A stretch of DNA of 29,681 nucleotides from JBFFXF01 sp041569895 (GTDB lineage Bacteria > Planctomycetota > UBA8108 > JACQVS01): contig JBFFXF010000069.1 of assembly GCA_041569895.1 (NCBI GenBank), forward strand, positions 1 to 29,681, in the 5' to 3' direction. Of the stretch, positions 25,701 through 29,681 are shown in pieces; within the stretch, counting starts at the first letter, position 1; each line of letters starts with the position of its first letter. Below the pieces are notes generated by a model. It saw only the letters and a program-made list of their open reading frames with translations. It was not told the origin of the DNA and did not search any database. Made by a program: the position numbers and the translations under genes.

Positions 25701-28700
25701 TCGGCCAGGTCCTCCGCGGCGACCTGAGCTCGGTGAACGTCGACGAGACGCCCAACATCGCCGGCGAGTTCGGTCTCATCGAGCTCCTCGAGAACCTCGG
25801 CGTCGTCCTCGACGGCCTCGACCTCCTCCTCGGCACACTCCAGGAGGCGCTCGACAGCGAGGTCCTCTCCGAGCGGCTGCCCCTCATCGGCAAGCAGCTC
25901 GCGAAGGGGGCGCGCTTCATCGAGGACATGCGAGCCAGGCTCCTGCCGCTCCGCGACGCGCTCGGCGAGAAGCCGACGTCCGAGGCCGTCCGCGACGCGC
26001 TCTTCGGCGCCCTCGGCCCCCCCGGGCTCGGGTTCCTCGCCGACATCAACGGAGACGGAGTGGTGACGAGGGACGATATCCGCGTCATCATCGACGACGC
26101 GAATGGCGACGGCACCACCGATGAGCTCCGCTTCGAGCTCGAGCTCGCGCGCGAGCTGACACGCGTCACCCTACCCCTCGATCTCGATATCGGGATCCCC
26201 GCGCTCCGCTTCAAGTCCACGGGGGGCATCGAGCTCGAAGTCGGCTTCGAATTCCTCTTCGGCTTCGGCGTCAGCACGGAGAAGGGCTTCTTCTTCGACA
26301 CCGCGGCCGAGCGGGACGGTCAGAATATCCCCGAGCTCGAGATCGGCTTCGAGGTCACGGTGCCCGACGGCTCGGTCGAGGCCACGCTCGCCTTCCTCCA
26401 GCTCCTCGTCGCCGACGACCGCGATACGCCCTCGTTCTTCCGCGGCGGCTTCACCGTCGACCTCACCGATCCCGACGACGACGGCCGCCTCACCTTCGGC
26501 GAGCTCGCGTCGGGCCCGTCCCTCGGCGACCTCGTCGACCCCGAGCTGGGGGCGGAGGCCGACGTCAACCTCGACATCGTCGCCGGCTTCGGCCAGGAAG
26601 GCGCGTTCCCCTCGATCGCCGCCGACTTCTCGCTTCAGTGGATGTTCGAGAAGGGCGCGGAGCCCCAGCGCCCGACGATCGCCTTCGAGAACATCCGCCT
26701 CAACGTCGGCGAGCTCTTCAGCCGGTTCGCGCGACCGATCTTCGAGCAGGTCGAGCGTATCTTCGGCCCCGTGATGCCGTTCGTCGAGGTCATGCGGTCG
26801 GAGGTGCCGGTGCTCTCGGACATCTCGAAGCGGACCACCGGCAAACCCCTGACGTTCCTCGAGCTCCTCAGCACCCCCAACCCCTTCATCCAGGTCTCGG
26901 GAGACGCGATCAAGTTCGTCGACGCCGTCCTCGGCACGCTCACCCTCATCAAGCGACTGCCGACGGACGTCGGCGACCTCTTCATCCCGCTCGGGAGCTT
27001 CACCATCGGGGAGGGGGTCGACCTCGATGGCGGCGGCCTCACGCTCGACGACCTCGTCACCGAGCCGACGGCGGATCCCGTCGCGGAGCTCGGGAGCCAG
27101 GATCCGGACGCCGCGGCGTACGTCGACGACCTCCGCGGCATCCCCGCCGACGAGGGCGAGACCGGCGGTATCCGGTTCCCGATCCTCGAGAACCCGGCGG
27201 CCGCCTTCGACCTCTTCACCGGCGGCGACGTCGTCCTCTTCGAGTACGACCTGCCAAGGCTCGACTTCGTCTTCACCTACGAGCAGTCCTTCCAGCCCTT
27301 CCCGCCGATTCCCCTCTTCGTCGTCATCGGCGGCACGGTGGGCGCCGAGGCCGACCTCGCGTTCGGCTATGACTCCTCGGGGCTCCGCAAGTTCGTCGAG
27401 GACGAGTTGCCGAAACCCGACAAGACGGACAGGGACTACAGTGTCCTCCTCCACGGCTTCTTCGTCAGCGATCAGGTCATCCTCGAGGATCAGGGCGAGT
27501 TCATCCGGGTCGAGGACAGGCCCGAGGCGCGGCTCTTCGGGAGCATCACCGCGGCGCTGGAGGTCAACCTGGTCATCGCCAGGGCCGGCGTCAGGGGAGG
27601 GCTCTTCGCCGACGTCCTCCTCGACCTCCGCGACCCGAACCTGAACGGCCGGGTCAACCTCGACGAGTTCGTCGAGGCTCCCGAGCACGGATTGCTCTGT
27701 ATCTTCGAGGTCAGCGGCGCTCTCACCGCCGGGCTGCGCGCCTACTACGAGACCCTGATCGGCGGGGAGGAGTACGAGATCGGCAGCGTCGTGCTCCTCG
27801 ACTTCGGCCTCGGCGACGATTTCTGCTCGCCCGGCCGCCTGGAGCCGAACGACTCGCTCGAGACCGCGGCCGACGTCGGAGTCGCTCCGGGCGTCCACCT
27901 CGAGGGCCTCACCGTCCAGCACGACCAGGACCACGACTGGTACCGCTTCGAGCTCCTGCGGCCGGACAGCATCGACGTCCACGTCGACTTCGACGCCGTC
28001 GGCGGCAACGTCGACCTCGAGGTCACCGACGCCGAGGGGAACGTGCTCGCGGCGGGAGTCAGCGAGGACGACGACGAGACGGTGACGCTCGCGGGGCTCG
28101 AGCCGGGGACGTATTACGCGCACGTCTTCGGCGAGGAGAATCACTATTCGCTCGCGATCGAGCCGGCGGCGTCGAGCTCGACGCGGGTGATCTACGTCAA
28201 CGGCTCGGGCGGCGTCTTCCCCGACACCGAGACCTTCTACACGCTGGCGCCGGGAGACGACGCGAACGACGGCCTGGCCCCCGATCGGCCGAAGGCGACG
28301 CTCGAGGGTGCCCTCGCGGCGCACGATCTGGGACCGGACGATCTCGTCGTCGTCGAGGCCGGGACGTACGGCGCCGGCGAGGGCGGCGTCGACCCGATCG
28401 CGCTCCTCCCGGAGGACGGCGGCGCGGCGCTCGCCGGCTCCCCCGAGGGAAGCCTCCTCCTCTCGGGGATCGACATCCGCGGCGCCGACGGCTCGGCGAT
28501 CCACGGGTTCAGCTTCCGCGGCGCGCCGGTGCGGATCCTCGCCGAGGGCGCGGACGAGCCGCGAGGGAACGTCATCCAGCGGAACACGTTCACCGGCGGC
28601 AGCTTCGGCGTCGTCGTCGAGGACGGCAGCGACACGCTCGTCGCCGAAAACTCGTTCGAGGGGGTGACCCTGGGCGTCCGGGTCATCCGGGGCGGCGGCA

Positions 28701-29681
28701 CAGTCGTCCGCGGCAACTCGATCCGGGCGACGCTCTTCGGGGTCAACGTGGGGTCGTCGATCGACTCGGAGCCCGTCGAGGCGCTCGTCGAGGGGAACGA
28801 CATCTCCGGCGCCAACGCCGGGGTCGCCGTCTCGGGGACGGAGACGACGGCGACCATCGCCCGCAACGTCCTCGTCGACAACGCCACCGGTCTCCAGCTC
28901 CTCGGCGGGGAGGTCGTCGCACGCGCGAACGACGTCTCCTCGAGCACCACCGGGATCCTCGTCGCGGGCGACCCGCTCGTCGAGGACAACGAGGTGCGCG
29001 GCAACTCGATCGGCATCCGGATCTCCGAGGGCTCGAGCACGGTCGTTCGCCTCAACGACGTCCACGACAACAGGGTCGGCATCCAGGCGGCAGGCGCCGA
29101 CGCCGTGATCGCGGGCAACGACGTCCACCTCAACGCCGTCGGCATCAACTCCGACGGCGTGGTGGGCGGAGGCGACTGGTCGGCGCCGAACGTCGTCCAC
29201 GACAACGAGACCGGCATCCTGGCGCTCGAGGGCGCCGTCGTCCAGTTCAACATCGTCAGTGCGAACGAGACCGGGATCGAGGCGGAGGACTCGACGCGCG
29301 TCCACCACAACGTCCTCTATCGCAACGCGGAGCAGGCGATTCTCATCGACGGGGCCCGCGGCATCTCGATCGAGCAGAATACGATCTACAACCCCGCGGG
29401 AATCGCGCTCACGCTCAAGATCGGACTCCTCCCGATCACGGGCGACCCGGAGGCAGCGGGCGACGGAGTACGCCTCACTGGCCGCGCCGAAGACGTCTCC
29501 CTCCGCAACAACATCATCTGGATCGAGAAGGGCTACGGCGTCCGGGTCGACAACGACAGCCAGCAAGGCTTCGCGAGCGACTACAATAACCTCTTCCGCT
29601 CGAAGGCGGGCAAGATCGGCTTCTGGCAGCGTGACTTCATCGACCTCCTCGACTGGCAGGTCGAGGCGGGCTTCGACGCGC
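16703..29681 (+). CDS. Giant LEPR-XLL-type multidomain surface protein (truncated by window edge)
   Basis: I translated one continuous frame of 4,326 codons without a stop; the gene continues past the window. Domain order by residue: LEPR-XLL-like N-terminus (22-32, LEPLEARILLS); Ig/cadherin-like domain (68-142, VLSNDAG...GTLTYTRNQGFNGTDSFSYTVTD in pieces); left-handed beta-helix of hexapeptide repeats (144-296, many xIGxxx units); Asp-box propeller (about 330-576, SDDGGATW at 461 and SGDGGATF at 515); seven GGxF plus ARWDG repeats (about 673-1000); second propeller ending LGRGVWTI (about 1000-1430); a long acidic repeat region (about 1593-3700) with EF-hand-like loops; PPC domain (3708-3825, LEPNDSLETAADV ... 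DWYRFEL); parallel beta-helix (3829 on). Only two cysteines were seen (3666, 3708). It is probably exported or surface-bound, possibly calcium-stabilised. ATG 16703 has GGGGGAG about 11 bases upstream; ATG 16715 is an alternative. Confidence 0.95.
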   Translation, partial: MKRDMNEASGRLTAGRENPYALEPLEARILLSADAPWEIVEDSDEAVEVAGLDPAVLIAEDDEAWTREDGPLVVDVLSNDAGAWPLHVVSTSRPEHGDIAINDDGTLTYTRNQGFNGTDSFSYTVTDGEASADATVRVTVTPEARVSRRAHLGDGVVVGEGAVIKRRAEVGDGSVIGSGVVAGKRVSIGADSRIEQDARVAKRVSIGTNTQIGRNVVLRPKVAIGDAVRIGAGTIVQRGVVIGDRVTIGSDVLIGKRARIGDDAFVGDESVIRSRAAVADGVIVPAASIISKRATYTRVAASPAPSGGDPDGGGVGGLPSQILLADVSTWVEQAGPISHGGFEIGNPGAADDFVAGAIHSIAIHPGKPEIVFVGTVNGGVWRTRDVDRVDAGVRSPDWEPLTDHLPSLAIGSVAISPFDRHGNPVDETTPTPIDELVIFAGTGSFSSHAQEGGRGIGLLRSDDGGATWSIVGKGIEGAVTAVLPTEIRTGGTGATQVVLVATVSEGVSKEGLYRSGDGGATFTRVSGTTGLPAGGVSDVVVEPSDPTRFIAAVPGEGLYESNAGATSWSVFDTFTGDFSESVGIDLAVQKDLPGYVYAAPVLSNGEIGHIVRYESIPTGGENIEILPQPGFRGISSDLVARIDGDRIFRLADGVGFPAIDQTVEAFAFFGVDLYAGGEFTTVGGMPAMHLARWDGAKWAPVSGAPDLVFALEVFDDGGGEALYVGGHFDGGVRRFDGTTWSDVGGGVDGAVHALTVFDDDPSDATPAALVVGGDFGNADPGGTPVAVNNVARWDGTKWSDLKGGITLPADPRNVIVRELAVFDEDPNDGLPPVLFAGGVFTRAGGLSSEGIARWDGTDWSKLGGGVDGDVFAMAAFEHASARGLYVGGDFSRVDGISANNLARWDGSAWSAVGNGVDGFVYALASFDEDPADSTPAVLFIAGDFTEVGNRTRARNLARWDGENFRRWFDFDGEVRTLEVVEPGGGAVQRGLYVGGAFERGGVTLVRGHLSAAGIAADPTDPDVVYVSGVQSVLLGRFSTDAWTALRDNAASGTRTHADSRDMVFDAAGDRLLEASDGGMALLVDPRDVAPESRQWFSINGDLDTTEVVSVAYDPDGEVIIAGTQDNGSIEKEVGKQDPWEHFDGGDGNTQQVALEPGALGRTYRYTLANNFKWFIRRRETLLGVDEESVRLSDAARGDHLAGLNSDDEEFAESGAYTIIPFALNAVEPKRMLIGKEGLYEFDKRGDVLRREIALPLQTGRITAVAYGGFRDGEGNADIIYAAERNKIWVRAAENLQPVAERLRNTTFIADIALDPDDWRIAYAATNGGIFRRDPAKGTWVDITGSLQGRVADLRAVEVVEVAGKTVVLAGGLGGVYRTFEPAGATAQWTQVGAGLPNALVTDIDYEKTDDILVVGTLGRGVWTIGGPGSGVSASAAVAASGSLEVRFEDPAETIILNRDRNNRLLLDVSVFEDQGGTLVLKEATAVPLFALETIEVIGSTNDDTFIVDSTNGPVAVHLGIHFDGDGGMNTLILSDGNGVTDFLPPADGESVLIRDDQVQRVTYENVDGLPVQVPNPLATRVPSIGNAMVRIASWSEKLNSPEGFGLNLGALGETVGRALNGVRRVLRLPTSDPVEEQAPLATESGFGDQVLRRFFEDGDGGFSLASIGDSIATPGELRDRLDALDDIPGSVSFVETPEMTRFDVEITRPLSGEADIEVEALAGSVELTGSIEVEADLTLKIVFGVDERGFFIEPDARAEPELTVTNVRISGDVDAIGRFGFIEVTLADAALTVDPAVTLTVDLVDPGPDPFTGETDGLIRMPDFDAAIGDLIDAALTGNPDADDLVFTGDFTVSPLIAGLPPLLEIEGTVKLAWPDINDPTNVEVSAENDGGSDLLDFLNLDKTQLLNALNELSAWLDATAGIDVMGTKIPLVNKTLGEMLERAPGELVFDMTSIDEITEVVEKDAFEEFTVFLTAGDLLKLGVAPGNRVEYLGAGGETFEGVIDRTTRTELTVRFLKTLDQEPEREEPRVSIFRSASFSSKVVPTSERLEESGKRQSEGKTLQDVLEDLAERLDIDPERFGVRTEGTGQNRVIELTIPFDPDPIEFVDETLDFEDAVKGLRIDAEGELTLSLDPVFEIPLGIRLAKDLPFSERVYFIENDTPEATFTLSANLDDPVLTGRLGFLAVRVEENADVADNAGITIEATVDIDLRDPGVDADDDGKVFLKELRPRDLSKVFDADLDGRFDIDGLRVTAAAGIVFPGALLISLDGDGPGRVEDVGDLRGVLDGIEIDGELDLLNFNNLDPYAILALLKQLSEWLDVLRDEPVVDTPIPLTGGRTVGDVLDLKDALLATLVDFMEDPPGTGTPRFETVQGLADEIATRLGIDPAIVDARYDPATDELGFRITPSFASEIAAVPFDVDLDLGPLGGVESSSTLRLDGSVDLDFTIGADLSPMAATITAMEDAPADGKLSADASFTLAVNDGVPFEITIAADASNTSVDDLVADVNDALADAGAAGLIVAGRDGDRLTLTASRLGTSAFLQVFIGEGDPAVELGFESGQSDIDRIGTRFFLRDASVTGRATLTADSLDASAGIGFLGVEVEDASGSIDLSLTLPFEDPGTGAADGRITLPELWQAISRLEDLVPAPELGGTIDLDLPIQVVPPFLVGDLGEPRIIIADWDYFQEPIEDAIQFIDMDRILDFRGLSFTQIAAAIASVAEFLSEIEGPAFLDRDLPVVNRSIREILDLTSRFAGRLAGLQDPGTLQALEGELEQLLAPLGIPPESVEVSPDVGAVRIDLVFASGVDREFPLNLDLEALLAAANVPPELQGVASLIDVEGSAKLGVDLDASFGLALGFDISGPLPVPFLYDSTGLELTAGLRGEEMDLTLAAGPLGIFVRDGTVTFDVDGDDVDFNGDSTAPARFDIGLEPGPNGRWMLGDVLDGTIPIDDVIAEPEITGAATVALPLYFPTSDAPLGSADDANGNGIPDNVLHVTLADLGQVLRGDLSSVNVDETPNIAGEFGLIELLENLGVVLDGLDLLLGTLQEALDSEVLSERLPLIGKQLAKGARFIEDMRARLLPLRDALGEKPTSEAVRDALFGALGPPGLGFLADINGDGVVTRDDIRVIIDDANGDGTTDELRFELELARELTRVTLPLDLDIGIPALRFKSTGGIELEVGFEFLFGFGVSTEKGFFFDTAAERDGQNIPELEIGFEVTVPDGSVEATLAFLQLLVADDRDTPSFFRGGFTVDLTDPDDDGRLTFGELASGPSLGDLVDPELGAEADVNLDIVAGFGQEGAFPSIAADFSLQWMFEKGAEPQRPTIAFENIRLNVGELFSRFARPIFEQVERIFGPVMPFVEVMRSEVPVLSDISKRTTGKPLTFLELLSTPNPFIQVSGDAIKFVDAVLGTLTLIKRLPTDVGDLFIPLGSFTIGEGVDLDGGGLTLDDLVTEPTADPVAELGSQDPDAAAYVDDLRGIPADEGETGGIRFPILENPAAAFDLFTGGDVVLFEYDLPRLDFVFTYEQSFQPFPPIPLFVVIGGTVGAEADLAFGYDSSGLRKFVEDELPKPDKTDRDYSVLLHGFFVSDQVILEDQGEFIRVEDRPEARLFGSITAALEVNLVIARAGVRGGLFADVLLDLRDPNLNGRVNLDEFVEAPEHGLLCIFEVSGALTAGLRAYYETLIGGEEYEIGSVVLLDFGLGDDFCSPGRLEPNDSLETAADVGVAPGVHLEGLTVQHDQDHDWYRFELLRPDSIDVHVDFDAVGGNVDLEVTDAEGNVLAAGVSEDDDETVTLAGLEPGTYYAHVFGEENHYSLAIEPAASSSTRVIYVNGSGGVFPDTETFYTLAPGDDANDGLAPDRPKATLEGALAAHDLGPDDLVVVEAGTYGAGEGGVDPIALLPEDGGAALAGSPEGSLLLSGIDIRGADGSAIHGFSFRGAPVRILAEGADEPRGNVIQRNTFTGGSFGVVVEDGSDTLVAENSFEGVTLGVRVIRGGGTVVRGNSIRATLFGVNVGSSIDSEPVEALVEGNDISGANAGVAVSGTETTATIARNVLVDNATGLQLLGGEVVARANDVSSSTTGILVAGDPLVEDNEVRGNSIGIRISEGSSTVVRLNDVHDNRVGIQAAGADAVIAGNDVHLNAVGINSDGVVGGGDWSAPNVVHDNETGILALEGAVVQFNIVSANETGIEAEDSTRVHHNVLYRNAEQAILIDGARGISIEQNTIYNPAGIALTLKIGLLPITGDPEAAGDGVRLTGRAEDVSLRNNIIWIEKGYGVRVDNDSQQGFASDYNNLFRSKAGKIGFWQRDFIDLLDWQVEAGFDA
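16904..17131 (+). other. Ig/cadherin-like domain within the giant protein
   Basis: Residues 68-143 contain VVDVLSNDAGAWPLHVVS, HGDIAINDDGTLTYTRNQ and GFNGTDSFSYTVTDG. These are the classic motifs of the bacterial tandem Ig-like/cadherin-like (VCBS-associated) domain found in large adhesins. Only one copy is present here, while such domains usually come in long tandem runs. Confidence 0.8.
17132..17590 (+). other. Hexapeptide-repeat left-handed beta-helix within the giant protein
   Basis: Residues 144-296 follow a six-residue rhythm with Ile/Val/Leu at each turn, for example HLGDGVVVGEGAVIK, RVSIGADSRIEQDARVAK and RVTIGSDVLIGKRARIG. About 25 hexads are visible. The pattern is that of LpxA-like trimeric acyltransferases, but no catalytic histidine or acyl-carrier site is obvious, so a structural role is more likely. 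Confidence 0.75.
18720..19710 (+). other. Seven GGxF/ARWDG repeats within the giant protein
   Basis: Seven copies of the pattern YVGGxF ... (A)RWDGxxW ... GxGVDGxV begin near 18720, 18867, 19010, 19205, 19356, 19520 and 19677. Examples are YAGGEFTTVGG, YVGGDFSRVDG and LARWDGSAWSAVGNGVDG. Seven copies would suit a single seven-bladed beta-propeller. Spacing is 140-195 bases. Confidence 0.75.
21480..27800 (+). repeat. Long modular repeat region with EF-hand-like loops in the giant protein
   Basis: Five related helical segments occur near 22381, 23590, 24766, 25756 and 26690, each with a Leu-rich stretch followed by a conserved turn such as PLVNKTLGEML, PIPLTGGRTVGDVL, LPVVNRSIREIL or LPLIGKQLAKG. 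They are followed by a segment like LGIDPAIVDARYDP and alternate with beta-rich stretches rich in Asp and Glu. Calcium-loop-like motifs are frequent: DADDDGKVFLKEL, DINGDGVVTRDD, DPDDDGRLTFGEL, DPNLNGRVNLDEF. The spacing is 0.9-1.2 kb per module. The copies are divergent at the DNA level, so this is an old amplification. Confidence 0.7.
27824..28175 (+). other. PPC (pre-peptidase C-terminal) domain within the giant protein
   Basis: Residues 3708-3825 show the PPC pattern: LEPNDSLETAADVG, HDQDHDWYRFELLRPDS, NVDLEVTDAEGNVLA, LEPGTYYAHVFG and ENHYSLAIEPA. PPC domains are usually found in secreted proteins and are often removed or used for binding after export. Confidence 0.8.
28187..29681 (+). 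other. Parallel beta-helix region within the giant protein, open at the window edge
   Basis: Residues 3829 onward begin with YVNGSGGVFPDTETFYT and GDDANDGLAPDRPKATLEGAL, the start seen in DUF1565-type right-handed beta-helix proteins. PbH1-like rungs such as GNVIQRNTFTGGSFGVVV, VVRGNSIRATLFGVNV and IAGNDVHLNAVGINS follow to the end. Such domains often bind or cleave polysaccharides; no catalytic residues can be assigned here. Confidence 0.8.

Noticed and set aside
26171..29566. A minus-strand open frame of 1,131 codons, and others of several hundred codons opposite the giant gene
   Set aside because: They are antisense shadows of GC-rich coding sequence. They have Asp/Val/Arg/Glu-rich composition with no domain, while the plus-strand frame has clear domains throughout.

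Overview
The window looks like a piece of a high-GC Planctomycetota (or closely related) genome. The evidence is a giant surface-type protein that opens with an LEPR-XLL-like N-terminus, an ECF sigma factor overlapping a membrane Ser/Thr kinase with about 15 WD40 repeats, and a heavy load of short intergenic repeats. No tRNA, rRNA, CRISPR array or insertion sequence was recognised.

Layout. Positions 1-482 are noncoding hexanucleotide repeat DNA. A gamma-glutamyltransferase-family gene (483-2069) and a DegT/DnrJ/EryC1 sugar aminotransferase (2129-3265) follow on the plus strand. A convergent lipopolysaccharide-kinase-type gene (3515-4327, minus) starts at the edge of a G-quadruplex-capable repeat. 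From 4632 to 5255 runs an AhpD-like peroxidase-family gene whose CxxC motif reads CPY-TGA; an SECIS-like hairpin lies 25 nt after the TGA, so I read it as a selenoprotein. A Gfo/Idh/MocA oxidoreductase (5479-6513), a convergent uronate isomerase (6787-8193, minus), a cytochrome c'-like lipoprotein and a conserved hypothetical protein (both minus, 8275-9272) come next. They are followed by a secreted Tyr/Ser/Gly-rich protein (9634-10470) and a YbdK-type carboxylate-amine ligase (10520-11653).

The right half holds the WD40 kinase (11695-15933) and its ECF sigma factor (15930-16562), both on the minus strand with a 4-nt stop/start overlap. Divergent from them is one uninterrupted plus-strand frame from 16703 to the window edge (4,326 codons, no stop). 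It encodes an LEPR-XLL-like start, an Ig-like domain, a hexapeptide left-handed beta-helix, Asp-box and GGxF/WDG propellers, a long acidic repeat region with EF-hand-like loops, a PPC domain and a parallel beta-helix.

How the genes fit together: the aminotransferase, oxidoreductase, LPS-type kinase and uronate isomerase suggest sugar and envelope-glycan chemistry. The glutamyltransferase, carboxylate-amine ligase and AhpD-like protein suggest thiol or redox chemistry. The sigma/kinase pair is a candidate regulator of the giant surface protein. These links are inferences from gene order. The best candidate for something new is the CxxU protein at 4632-5255, followed by the composite, G-quadruplex-forming intergenic repeats confined to the first 7 kb and the domain order of the giant protein.
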